Below, one piece after another: positions 25,570 to 39,692 of a stretch of DNA of 64,000 bases. The notes beneath the pieces are model-generated. The model was not told the origin of the DNA. It did no database searches and saw only the letters and a program-made list of their open reading frames with translations. The position numbers and the translations under genes were made by a program. Origin of the DNA: Metaphire vulgaris (taxonomy: Eukaryota > Annelida > Clitellata > Crassiclitellata > Megascolecidae); the NCBI GenBank assembly GCA_018105865.1, contig CM030834.1:9865219-9929218 (forward strand). Reading direction: 5' to 3'. The first letter of the stretch is position 1, and each line of letters begins with the position of its first letter.

Positions 25570-25723
25570 GAGGATCATCTGTATAATAACTCAATGGCGC
25601 CGGAGGAGGAGATAGTTAGAATCAGTCACGAGGAGCAGGTCTTGCAGATTCTCGTCGCAGAAATGGACTGCATGAAAAAGGATACAGAATTTCCGGAGAA
25701 CTCATCACTAGAACCATCGATGG
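25570..25723 (+). CDS. PTHR: PTHR-like exon 1 of those found: start of hormone-binding domain
   Basis: The acceptor is TATAG before 25570 and the donor is G/GTATAC, ending in phase 1. It encodes an acidic stretch, then [19 protein letters not shown] with the first ectodomain cysteine. The HEEQ...C pattern resembles the corresponding PTH-receptor exon. A TAG lies just upstream in frame, so the exon either starts here by splicing or translation begins at the in-frame ATG at 25594. Splicing from a signal-peptide exon is more likely. Confidence 0.8.
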
Positions 25724-27043
25724 GTATACTTGCAATATTTTCATTTGATTAATTTGACTGGATCCATCATATAATAGAAGACAATGATGATGAAGAAGCA
25801 TATTTAAAATGTAGTAATGTAGTTTTTTTGTATTTTAGCGAAATTCTCTCAAGCTGCTCAAAATCGCCAGTGGGAAATACAATTTTAGGCCCCGACAAAG
25901 CCAAAGGATGGAAGAACCCATTGAGTTAACTCTGTGCACTCCACAATGAATACGCGATTGGTTCCAGCAAAATGGATTTTTATCGACGGCGGCTCTGGAT
26001 TACTGAGAGAGATATATAGACAGAGATATTTGATTTGCGAAAAGTAAATAAGAAATTGAAAGGGCAAAAAAAGTACAGCGAACACACACAGCGACGCAGA
26101 TGTAATGACATTTTTGACCATGCACACGACATTCTTGACATTTTACGCACGCAGGTAGGTAGGTCCCGTACTCGAGTCCGAGCGTTGGGTTCCGGCGCTT
26201 ATCTCCGGCCTGGGCAGTCAGCGACGTAGGTGGTATAAGCCATTAATCTGGGATATATTGCCATTACTTTCCCCAGATCCACGTTTTACCTCGCAGCATA
26301 ACGCTGCTCCTCGGTTTACCACCGCCCTCTAGCGAGTAAGGGTGAGTCGACCTTAGGGCTCCTGCGGGACTCGAATCCGCGACCTTCTGCTCTATCGACC
26401 AGTGTAGATAAACCCATTATTCAGGGCCGTATTTAGGATTGGGTGGGCCTTGTTCCAAATGTCCTGTGGGGCCCTGCCGGTGCCAGCCTGCGAGGCTACC
26501 CCCGTCCCCTCCCATTGTGAATTATGACGAGCAAAAAAGGCGCTCGGCTGCTATGTGGGAGCCCATTATGCGTGGGGACGCCTGTTCCATGAAGCATCTG
26601 GAACATGCGTAAAGACGCTGACGCTGCTGCCTTTATCCCCAGCTAAGGAGCCCAGTTCATAATTTCCTAAACCGCATCATAATCCGACAGACATTAGTGC
26701 TGCCTTCTGTTTATAGAATAGCGCTCTTTTAGAGTAAAAGTGTATCGTTTGAAGTCGGATGAATCCAAATATCTCGTGTTACAGAGAGCCTCTATTGTCC
26801 GCATACGTGGGATGGTATTGCGTGCTGGCCGGACACTTCGGCCGGACGAACGGCCGTACAACCGTGTCCGCAATACGTCAACAACTTTCGCATCGGCGGT
26901 TAGGTTTACGTCAAATATTTACGTCTCATTCGTTCGAAGACGAAGACGCATTAGATTTCAGGCTCCTCTCTGTTCTCGAGTCTTTACCGGGGTCTTAGCC
27001 ATTAGCGTGTCGCGACATCACATATATATATATGTGATGTCGC

Positions 27044-27116
<73 letters not shown>

Positions 27117-30100
27117 GTAGCGGGTTTCAAAGAGCACGAAAACTAGACTTCCAGACATATCGGCGCCACCCTTGTAATTCGCTCTCACGTCGACGGAACG
27201 CGTCCCAAGAGAGCGAAAATAAGTAAGAAAGTAAATTCATTACTTTTCGCAACTTTTGCGTTAAAGATAAGGCCGAAGGCGCGTCAAAGAACTTTAGTTA
27301 GCGTTATAATGCGACACTTCGCTCCACGTCGACTACTAAGGCACCTTCATTCCCATGCAGTGCTGTCCTTCTCTTCCCCTCCCTCCAGTGCTCCCTCCCT
27401 CCTCCTCCCTCCCTTTCTCCCTCCCCCCATCCCTCCCTCCCCTCCCCCTCCCTCCCCCCTCCCTCCCTCTGTCTGTCTGTCTGTTTACCTCTCTCGTCGT
27501 ACGAATGAGCATTTTAAGTCGTTTTTTTAATTCGTTCATCTTTTGAATTCTTGTCAACAGAAAGACGGAGAGCTGCCATTTCAAGTACCGTTTCCATGGT
27601 GATGACTTAGAAAGTCGTAATCCCCCTACTGTATCCTACCTGATATAAAGCAATTCGATCAATTAACCTGTTGACCGATGACCTTTGGCTGTTCTATTTG
27701 GCGTCTGATCGACCGCATCGTCTTACCAAGTCATTCAGGAACGACTTTTCGATCGGCGAAAACTGTCCAATCTCTACTTCTGGGATAGATTATGCATCGA
27801 AATTTAAACTATGAATTGAATAACGAGAGATATAATGAGTAGCAGACAGACGGACAGGCAGACGGACAGGCAGACGGACAGGCAGACGGACAGGCAGACG
27901 GACAGGCAGACGGACAGGCAGACGGACAGGCAGACGGACAGGAACGCAGACGATGAAAGAGTCAGACGGACAGGCAGACGGACAGGCAGACGGACAGGCA
28001 GATATGACAGGCAGACGGACAGGCAGACGGACAGGCAGATCGGACAGGCAGACGACAGGCAGACGGACAGGCAGACGGACAGGCAGACAATAACAGGCAG
28101 ACGGACAGGCAGACCAGACAGGCAGACGGACAGGCAGATCTGCGGACAGGCAGACAGGGTTTTGTCGGACAGGCAGACGGACAGGCAGACGGACAGGCAG
28201 ACGGACAGGCAGACGGACAGGCAGACGGACAGGCAGACGGACAGGCAGACGGACAGGCAGACGGACAGGCAGACGGACAGGCAGACGGACAGGCAGACGG
28301 ACAGGCAGACGGACAGGCAGACGGACAGAGAACGCAGACGATGAAAAGAGTCGAAAGGACAAACAATAGAACAGTTACGGATTCTAAACGTTTTATATAT
28401 CCCCCCTCAAAATGCCCCCTGCCACGTGCCGCCCAGGACGAACCGCCCCCATCCGGACCACTTCCTACGCCACTGATTCGGACAGCCTCCCACTGCTATA
28501 CAGTGTATATGCAATAACCGCGAAATACAGTTGCTGTTCAGGTAGACCAGTAATTAATTAATGATCTATTGCGGGTACCTGGATCTTTATCTGCTAGGCT
28601 ATTGCGGCTGCTAGCAAATTAAATTTAGGTTTTGTCGGATCATAAAATGGGTTTCTAACCCAGATGAGAAACAGAACTGGTATCACCTGAAGTCCATCCA
28701 AGAACAGAACGCTGCCAAGATAGCGACGACGAAGTGCTGTGACTTTAGTTAATATGTAAAGATTCTAATCCTATAGAATAAGTTTGAAACTGCAATACTC
28801 TACTTACTACTGTGCGCAGCTTACTAGAAGATTTTGCCTATTATACTGTATATTCGAAGATATTGAATGTATCGCTTTAGGTGTAGGCCTGTCTAGTTGT
28901 TGTACCTTCGCTAAAGGTGACGGTAACTTAGCTGACCGCTTCTTCGTAACAGGTTTTGCCAGTCGGATATGTGAGGAAAATGGCGAGTGGTTTATCCACA
29001 CGGAGCTAAAGAAGATTTGGACCAATTACACAATGTGCACTCAAAATCACGTCGCACAACGAAGACTGGGACGCAAATCTATTTTCAGTGAGTTAAATAA
29101 CGGTGACTCATGCCTTTAAACCGATTATTGCCTACCTAATTTTTCATGAATATTTATGACTCGGTATACATGTTGTTTTTGACCATTGTCCGTAAAATCG
29201 CCGTTTAATTTGATAAACATATTAATATGCAAACAATACGTCGCACAAAATTTTTTTATGGTTTTGGAAATCCCAAACGTGTGGAAACTCCGCCCAAACA
29301 TTTCAAAATCATAAAGGTCTATCAAATCAATTGGCAAGCAGTAAAATGGCATACCATGAATAGCATAGCACCTAGCACTGTGGTTCTCAACCTTTTTGTG
29401 ATTGCGTGCCCCTGAAACAAGTATAAGACAGCGAAGTACCCACTATACAAGCCTACAGTACCTTATAGGAGGACAAAAGTTTATGCTGCATAATATTTTG
29501 AAAAATTGTAAACTGCAACGTACTTCTGACACAGATTGTTGCCAAGCCAGAAAGTGTAATAATTCTTCTTTTACAATTTCTAATTTATTGCAAACATTTC
29601 TAACATAACATATCTGTACAGTGTACATTCTAGTAAAAGTTCTTAAAACAGACTTTATTTCCGGATCATTCTGTGTATCCCCGCAACGTCCCTCAAGTAC
29701 CCACAAGGAGCAGTGTTTAATCTAGACTCCTGGACTCCGGGGGGGACTGACGAGGCCTGGGGGAACTGACAAAGCCGGGGGGAATTCTGCTAGAGGGCTG
29801 CTGTTAGTCCATGTAGTATGCCAAAATTTCCGGAGGGGAATTTGAAATTTCCGGGGGAGGGAAAGGGCAATTTCCCCCGTAAACGGCCTAGATTAAACGC
29901 TGCCAAGGGGTACAAGTACCCCCGTTTAAGAACCACTGACCTAGCATGAGACTAGAAATCGATATTTTGATGGACGGAAAGAGCTCTGACATTGCGAATG
30001 TGCTAATCTATTTGTAAAAGAAATAGGATCTTTGAAACTTTGTAAACTTAAACTAGCGTTCCGCAAACTTCTCGCATGAAAGACAAATATTTTGAACAAG

Positions 30101-33100
30101 TTTTTGCCAGCGAACCAAACTTAAAACGTCCGTAAAATCGCCGTTTAATTTATTAATAACCGTTCGATTTGTCGCGCGTTGGAGGTTTAACCACCGGAGA
30201 AGCAGTGGAGAAGTCGATCAAAATCTTGGTTTCTAGGCGGTCCAAACCCTCTCCCCCTCTGGAAGTAGGAAATCTTCGTGTTTTGGATCATTCCGACTCT
30301 AAAAGCTTTTCTTTGCAACTGAACTGCGATAATAACACACTATGCTGTATAATTTTAAGCAGCCGCACTCGTCAAAGCTTGTACTTTGTGAGATATAGTA
30401 GTCAATGCATTAGAACAGTGCTTTTTCAACCTGTGGCGAGCGAATATTGCTTGCCGGTCGGTGAAAAATATCTCATACATACATACATACATACATACAT
30501 ACATACATACATACATAAAATGTCATAAAGTTCATTTACTATGCGCAATTATTACAAATGCGCCTCGGTTGCCAGGCCAAACATATATGTTTTGAGTCGA
30601 GCGAGAAAAATGTCACGGTTGAAAATTCCATCTCTGAGAGGAGGCGGAAGCTGATTCCAGAGTGATGGACCAATCACCCTGAACGCACGTTCTCCCATTC
30701 TGGTACGAGTACGTGGCACGGATAATGTCCTGGCGGAATTGGAACGTGTGACCATCGTTCGAGTGAGAGCTGTATACGATAGCAGTTTACAGTCTCGAAT
30801 AAGATACTGCGGAGCTTCTTTTCTGAGACATCTGTCGACTAGCGAAAGCAGCTTTTACGATATTCGCTTATATATGTACCGGCAACCAGTGGAGTTGTTG
30901 CAGCACAAGGGTGATGTGTTGCCGCCTTGAGGTACGCGTGATGAGTCGTGCCGCGGCATTCTGAACAAGTCGGAGTCTACAGTGTATGCATTTGATTTCT
31001 GACTGTACATGCAAGTAGGCTATTACAGTAATCGAGACGAGATGCTATGAATGCATGGAACAAGACTTGCACTGATTCCTGCGACAGAGAGTCGATCACT
31101 GCCCGTAATTGTCGAAGCCGGTAGAAACATCATGACACTATTTTACTAATTACGCAGGTGATTGTCGTGCAGGTGATTTGGAAAATAATATTCACCTATG
31201 AGTTAAAAAGCCATTCCATCCATTTCTGACTGTTTTACTAAATCTGTTGGTGAGTCAGCATTAAAAGCCAAAAAGCAAGAAGTCGACGGGATGTTGATAC
31301 GGCGCTTTTTCATTCACAAACAACGCTGCGACGCCACACATGCATAGATAGCAGGTTTTTTTCAAAGAGAGAACCAGATGCAGATGCAGCACTGTTTAAA
31401 ACGTGTAATAGTTTGATAACATCACATTCAACGAGTTAACCGATATTTCTGTTTTAACTGATGAATTATTTCTCCTATTATTTTCTTCTCTCTTATGGCA
31501 TACTCAGTCAGCTTACATAAGATTTCATTCCAGTGAAACTGACCTGCTGCTGTTGCTGTCTGTTCACAACACTGCTCAATTAATAATAAAACAATTGAAT
31601 CATGACAAAGACAAATTGTGCTAGATTCAATATATATTCTATTCTATTCTTTGTGACAATTTGTATAGCGCAGTAACATAGCAATGGCCAAAGTCAAGAG
31701 CGCTTTACACGGAACAATCATATATATATATATATTATGATTGTTCCGTGTAAAGCGTTATATATATACACATAGGCCTACATATATATCTACATATGTA
31801 TACACATGTGAATAGATAAAATCACATATTGTGTATAACTTATCGTTGGTTGACTCTTGTAGCGACATCTGCCGTACATCCGTCTGATTTCTAACGTTGG
31901 ATATAGTCTGTCGTTGGTGGTTCTACTTCTCGCCATGACAGTCATGCCTTACTTCAGGCAAGTCAGAGCAGTCTGAATGCTGGTTCTGTGGTTAGTTTTC
32001 AGTTAGGCGTCGCTCGTCAACCTGCGCAGGATGTCAGTTATATATAGACCTTTGTGCAGTCCACCAGTTGTTCGGCTTTGTTGCTAAGTTAGGATATGAT
32101 AGGATTATTATATTCAGGACGTAAATGTAAAAGTAATTTTAATTTCCAATAACTTTTAATTTATATCTGATACTTAAAGTATGCATTTTGCATTATTATG
32201 TACTATTATTATATGTTTTATGTTTTGACCTTGCGTTTTTGTCAAGGTGGATTTAATAAAGCGATCTTCTATTGTATTGTATAATTAAAAGATTTAAAAG
32301 ATTTTCCAAACGGTTCGGAAGACTGATAGTCGATTAACGTTCTACACGCAAAATTAAGTTCATTGCTGAGGTTTTTAAAGAAAACCGCCTTTTAACCAAA
32401 GCACATCCTTTTGCCCTAGTTTATCCGCCATAGATTGCCATCTCGTTGTACGGCTTGAAATCCTGGATTTTGAGTTAGTTCTTATGCGATCAGGAATCGA
32501 TGCATTATAAAGTGGCGCTTGCAAAGTTAATTATAAAAGGTTAGATGATGATTTGAACATTTGGCCAATAGTTTTAAACAGAAGTCTCCCGTCGACATCT
32601 CTTTCCATTACAGGACCCTTCGTGATCACGGTTTTAGACCTTGGACATATTTTTATCGCATAAAATAGTTAATGTTATCGTCAAGAAGCCGTCAATTCCT
32701 CAGTTGAATGTAATTTAAATTACGTAATCACAACAATTGGCCATCTTTCAGTTTAATTTTAATCGGCCTCTAAAGCAATCGAATACGAAACAACCACGAC
32801 GAGGACTTGCACTGCAAGTTCCAACTACGCAATTGTCAAATTTTTGCTTAGATTGCAACTATAACAAATATGAAGAGAGCCCTCTGCAAAATCTATGCCT
32901 TAAGAAAAACGGTTCAACATTGTAAGACTGTTCAAAGCTTGTCGGATGATCAGAAATGTAACTTATTTAGAATTTTTATTGTGACGAAATTAATGCAGAT
33001 GCTTATCTCATGGACAAAGACGCTTTCTTTCCAGACAGTTTGCAAGATACTATTCATAACAGAAGCAGACAGCTAGATCAGGAGATGTCGTTGAAAAGAA

Positions 33101-36100
33101 ACATTTGAGTCCGGAGAAAGCTGATTGTAAGCTCTTATCCCAAACAGAGAGTGTTTCTTAGGAGGCCATCTAGATGCTTCGAACGGCGAGAGCGTTTAAA
33201 AAATTTTGGACCAGACACCGTTTTATGATTCCAACTGCTCCATTGATGACGGATAGGGCTACTCAAATGCGGATGAGCAGAGTCGATTGATGCTGGAAGG
33301 TCCAGAAAGAGACATAAGCTTATATTGACTTACTGTACGTTCGATCATACGGCTTCGTTATATTAACGCAAAGTTAAATAACCGTATACTCATAAAATAC
33401 GCAGCGCTAGACAACTCATCTTCGCGTCGAAACACATTCGTCTGCCGCGTGGTCAATGCCTTGATTTCTAATCGTCTAGACTACCGCAATTCTCTTCGAA
33501 CCGGAATTTCCGAAACGTTGCAGATGATTCGAAATTATTTTTTATCCGTAAAGAGTGGTAAATAGATTGAAAGACAACAGAGTCCCATATATAAAGCAAT
33601 CTACACATACAAAGAAGGCAAAAAAGGAAGGCCCATGAAAAGTGGATAGATAGCATAGAGTAAAAGAAGACTTTGAAAGACACCAGTCGTCAGTAATCGA
33701 TGAAAAGAGATTAACAACGGAAAAAGATAAATGGAGAAGTTTCTTGTCTTGCCATTGCCGCTAATGAGCTGGCAGAAAGCAACTCTGACGATGGCGATGA
33801 AAGAGTTGTCTCTATTGAACAGCAATAAATCCTGAATGAGCACAACGTATCTGTCCTCAAAACTTGTCACTCGTTATCAGTCAAACAAAGGGTTTGGACA
33901 TTGAGGTTGACTGCCTTCTCATTTATAAGCAGTGCACGGCGTCGCCAGCAATATTTTGAGGGGATGCCCATTCCCGATGACCTGATATACATTTTACTGA
34001 TATATAGCCAGTGGCGAGGCCACGGAGAGAGGGTTGGAGGGGGTGGGGTGAACACCCCCACTTGCCATCAGGGCCACCCGTGAGATTCATGCAAAATTGC
34101 AGATAAATTTTTGTGAGGGGTTGGGGATAGGGGGATGGTTGAGGATCGGCTCTACAAGTCTAAGTATCAAGCGTTCTCTATATAACATGCAGTCGTGCGT
34201 CAGACGGACTGGGACCCGCCATGGCCGTCCATGTTACTATTTGCAAGAAATTTTATCGGATAGATAAAAAATATTAGTTAAAAGTTATTCAATGCACTCA
34301 TTGCGTGTGGAATAGTATTTCTAACGAATTCTAATGTTATAAAAGTAAAAGCTGTCCAGCTTCAGGGGGGGGCTCCGCTCCCCTGACCAGGAGCTTGACC
34401 CCTGGACTCCATTGGGGGCTCTGTCCCAGACTTCCTCAACGTGCTCGCCCTAAACCCCCTCACTCTCAACGTCTGGCGTCGCCACTGTATATATAGCAGT
34501 TTGATTGCAAACAGTCCTTCAAACAGTCCTAAAAAAGCGAATATGTCTTCTAGAAATTAAGTTGAAACATTTTAAAACTACTATTGCAGAACAAATAGGC
34601 CTAAACACCAACGCAACAACTATAAACGATAATTATCATTCTCTTCAACACGCAATGCTATGAATGTTTCTAGACAAAACATGATTTTGGGGATGCCTGG
34701 TGATGCATGACGTTATGCAAAATGCATAGTTATTATAGGACAAAAATTTATGAAGAACTAAAGTGTAATATACGTGCCATTTTGCACCGTTTACTACGAA
34801 CTGTGGTATGTGTTTTCAGAATCAATGATACACCCCCCTCCCCCAATTACAATGTACCCTGCTACAATGTAGCAGGCAAACGAAAGTTGGAATGGAGGAT
34901 TGTATTTAGAGGGAGTGACGGCAGTTTTCAACACTGGACACACCCTACTAAAAACCACTTAAAATCTATTTATAGCTATTAGCGTAGCCACGAAAGGCAC
35001 AAAGGTTTGGGTGAATATTCGGGCCTAAATTAATCACCAGATTCGCAAAAAACGATGAAAATTTATCATCATCTGGGAGGTAGGATTATAGGCGGCGTGC
35101 TGTCATAATAGTCTGAAATTATTATGCTCCAGATGATCACGATTTGAGTCTAGTATTACCCTAAATTCTCCGGCCGAGGCTCAGTCCGTCCCACACCCCG
35201 ATCGGGAGCTCACAACGCCCCTCAAAGGCGTCAAAGCCGAAACTGAAAATGTCACTTTGCAGTTCTGGCATTTGAGTCGCATGATAAAGTAGCGAGACTT
35301 CAACTTTCGCATTGAACAGAGCGATGGCGTAAGAAGTGAGACCCTCTCTAGCCACTGACGACGATCAGACGGGGAAATCTTTGAACAGCTCCCCCATCCC
35401 ATCCTACCCCCGTACTAGCAGCGCGCTTCCGCTGTCGCTCTATAGCTTTGAAAGCGATTTGCCTGGTTTCGGCGTGTGTCAGGAAGCTGCGCTGTCCGCG
35501 AAATACGCTTCATCTCAATCTGTTCGCTTCGTTCCTTCTTCGGGCATCGCTGGCTCTGGCGCTGCAATTGCTTCTCGCGGACGGCATCGGGCTCGCCAGG
35601 GACGTTCGCATCCTGGACACCGGCCGAAGGACGTTCGATAGCAAAGCATCAGTAGGCCTCCTATGTATTATTACAGTATATTTGATCAATCGTCTCCCAG
35701 TTGCAGAAGGAGGCCAGCGTATTCTGTATCTGCTGCGATATCCTAAAGGCACCGTTATCTCAGACATGGATACGGGTCGGGTCCAGCCATGGGTTGGGTT
35801 GGGTCAGACATTTTCATCTCTAGGGAGAGTTGGGTTGGCTAAGAAAACCAGGGACATGGTTTAAGAAATTCTAATGTGTCACGGTGGGTTGGGTTGTGTC
35901 AAGAAACCATATTGCTTTCGCGGGTTGGGTTGGGTCTGAAATATGGTGGGTTGGGTCTTAAAACATGGACCCACGTCCATGTTTGCGTTATCTCTCCGAC
36001 TTTTGAAGTCTTGTCATCCTTGGGAATAAATTGGAGTATAATGACTGATGTTTTAGACCGCATCGTCATGTGTACAGCCATAAATATATACAACAAACTC

Positions 36101-36759
36101 TATCAATATCACCCCTAAGTGATACGCAGTGTTCGTTATGCAGAGGGTGGATGGAAGGACTTTAGCCCCTACTGGTAGAAGCCGACTATACAAGTGGAGG
36201 CCGAAACGTTGCAGTTTCAACTGGCCGACCCACAATAGAAGCAATCCAACATCCGCTATTTTGAAAATTTTGATACCGTTAGCAATGAAGTGTCCTCCAA
36301 CTTATACAGTCTGCTTTAGGCTTTGAAATTATTTTTACAACAATATATACACCCCCATCAATAATACTGACGTTCCTTTTAAGAATACACGAAAGATGCG
36401 TATTAATAAATTATTAGACAGATTAAAGATTGCATGAGTTCAAGTCATGCACTCTCTTCGATGCGTTCACAATTTTTTTCACCAAGCAACATTTTCGATA
36501 ATGACTAATACCTTTATAAGCATACAGTAGGCCTACACATGTATATATATATATATATAAAATACTTAGGTACTTAGATATATTTCTGTGCTCTTGGTAC
36601 TTACATGCAGTTCCCGAATGAGTAATGAAAAAAGTGTCCGGAGACATTAAGTCATTAATTGTGTGGCTAGCCACACAAGGTCTGGAAAAGTTCCTCGGAA
36701 AACAATAGCGTTTAATCGTTGAAAAGTGACTGATAAAATGTTTTAAAGAAGAGAACTTA

Positions 36760-36838
<79 letters not shown>

Positions 36839-37256
36839 CTCAGTACTTAGTTCCCGAGGGACTTATTACAAAAAAGTGTCCGGAGACAGATAAATATATA
36901 CTCTTCAGCTCTCGTCTTGAACCGGATCAGAAGCAGAGAAAGTCCCCTGGAAAGCAATCGCATTGAATCGTTGTACAGTCATGGAAATACGCTGGAGCAA
37001 AAACTTCTCTCCTTTGTGTCTCCGGAAAGAACGGAAAGATGGCGACCCAACTCTTTTATGAAAGTGAGTGCGTCGTGACTGATTGGGCCAAGAGTCTCGA
37101 AAGCCAATGGCAAGAAGAAATAGTCGGCCGACAAGTCAGTGTATTTGGTGATTTTTCTGACTGATGCTGCTTCAGCAGCAGCTCCTGGAGAGAGAGAGAG
37201 AGAGACGTCAATGGCAGATGAGTGGCAGCGACTGTGTCTGCCACTGTCTGCCACTG

Positions 37257-37289
<33 letters not shown>

Positions 37290-37870
37290 TATTAAAATCG
37301 TTATCTGTATGTCTGTTACCTTCAAGCGTTCTGATTGGTTGACTATTGGTAGACGGTTTAGACCGTTTAGTCCTTACGTCGCGATGCGTTGGTGGGCGAG
37401 CGTTGACTATTGGTAGACGGTTTAGATCGTTTAGTCCTTACGTCGCGATGCGTTCGTGGGCGAGCGTTGACTATTGGTAGACGGTTTAGACCGTTTAGTC
37501 CTTACGTTGCGATGCGTTAGTGGACGATGTTCGAAGACGACGTTGCTGTTGGTAACAATTGTTCGTAGAATCGTAGTTTAACACGGTCGGCTGGGCGTGC
37601 GACGACGTTGCTATTGGTAACAATTGTTCGCAGCCTCAGGTAGTTGTGCGTACACAAAAAAATACGTGTACAGCGTCACACATGGCCACAGTTGCGTGAT
37701 TTTAACGTACATAGGCCTAATTATTACGTGGCGCAGAGCTTGGCTAGGTGGCGATCATTGAAATGTTGTTCAGCATGAATTCAATGATTGGGTATTAGGT
37801 ATAGGTATTGGATTAGTATTATCCTGCACTGCGAGCGAAGCGAGCGCGAGCGAAGCAGAGCCTCTTTCTA

Positions 37871-37918
<48 letters not shown>

Positions 37919-38479
37919 CATTAATAGACCTGCTCATTACAATTAATACACATTATACGCACAATACACATACACAATACACATTATGCCCACAATACAC
38001 AATGCACATTATACACATATTACATATTAATACATTAATTTTTTGTTTCCGGACAATTTTTTCTCATAGGACCTTCGGGAATGAAGTACCGAGGGCATAC
38101 AAATATACAGTATATATATATATGTGTGACATGTGTGTGTGTGTGCGCGCGTATATTACTGCTATTTGCGTGTCTCTCTTCTTGCCCTCAGCACTGGGAG
38201 TGTCGGCTTCTGATGACCGCTTTCAACTACGCAACGACGGCAAACTATTGGTGGATTTTCGTGGAGGGACTTTACCTGCACACGCTGCTCTTCGTCGCCG
38301 TATTTTCTGAATCTAGCGGCGTCGTCGGATACATCATCTTCGGATGGGGTAATTGGGTCCCGTTTCCCTCCGTTTAATTACTGCCTCGGCTATACTGTAG
38401 GTCAGACACTGCGTTAATTTTTCATGTGACAGTTGACAGTTTATAATTGATCGAAGTCTTCTGCTTTTCACAGTCCATA

Positions 38480-38534
<55 letters not shown>

Positions 38535-39519
38535 GACGACCGTATATCGTGTAAGATTTAACCTTTAAAATTTTAGATTTATTCTTCTTTGTCAATTTAG
38601 CGCTGAATTGCGAGTTTATTCGTAATGAGTCATATGGTGTTCAGCAGTGCATGGGCGTCCGGAGGGGGTACAAGGGGGTGCAATTGCACTCCACTGGAAA
38701 AAATGTGGAGTTATGGAACAAGTAAAATTACTTGTTTCTTTCGTCACAAAACCTTGTTTTGCACCCTCCTGGAAAATTTTCTGCAGACGCCCATGCAGCA
38801 GTGGCGCAGCATGACTCGGGAGCCCAGAGGCATCCTTGATATGAGGACCTATAGGATATGGGGCCCCTAAAGGGTAACATAGATTAGGCCTTCATCGTTC
38901 TAAAAATAAGGTTTACTCTCTAATTCAATAATTACTTACTTTGTAGCAGTAATATTGAAATAGTAGTAAACTGTAAAAATAAATAATTGTTTAGTAAGTT
39001 GCAACCACTCTTTGGGGGCCCCTTCTTCCGGGGCCTGTGGGGGGCTTTCTGCAAATTGCCCCTCGCCTTCCCCATCTTACGCCACTGTTGTACAGTACAT
39101 ACTGTATAAGCATTCGTAACAGTATGCACTAAAGTCAAATGCATTTCTGAACATTCCACAGTGAAGCTCTGGAAGAAATTCTGTGATCTGGGTGTACACT
39201 GTAGATCTAGTAGCGTCTTCACGTTTCTTATCCTCGGCATATGACGGTTTGTGTTTTAGTGTCTCCGCTGGTCTGTGTCATTCCGTGGGCAATTGCCAGA
39301 TTAACAACTGAAAATGATCTGTTAGTTTTACAGTTTCTGAAACTTTCAATCTCGAATTTTTTCGAATGGTTGCTTCTTTAGAAAATACAGTGTATTGGCT
39401 TCACTTGGAACGGTTTTACTGTCCAACACGAACATAGATTTTCTTGCGTTACCGTTACCAGCCAACATTATTCAATATGAAAACTATACGCTTATCTAAG
39501 AACAACATTCGTTATTATG

Positions 39520-39566
<47 letters not shown>

Positions 39567-39596
39567 TACTATTACTATTACTACTATTATTATTAT

Positions 39597-39692
<96 letters not shown>

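Noticed and set aside
27843..28326. Possible CRISPR-like array or repetitive protein (open on both strands)
   Set aside because: The 12-bp units are contiguous, with no unique spacers, and the frame is open only because the unit is divisible by three. It is a minisatellite.
35336..35641. Plus-strand open frame of 101 codons overlapping the TM2 exon
   Set aside because: A shadow frame; the class B1 motif RN.LHLNLF lies in a different frame.
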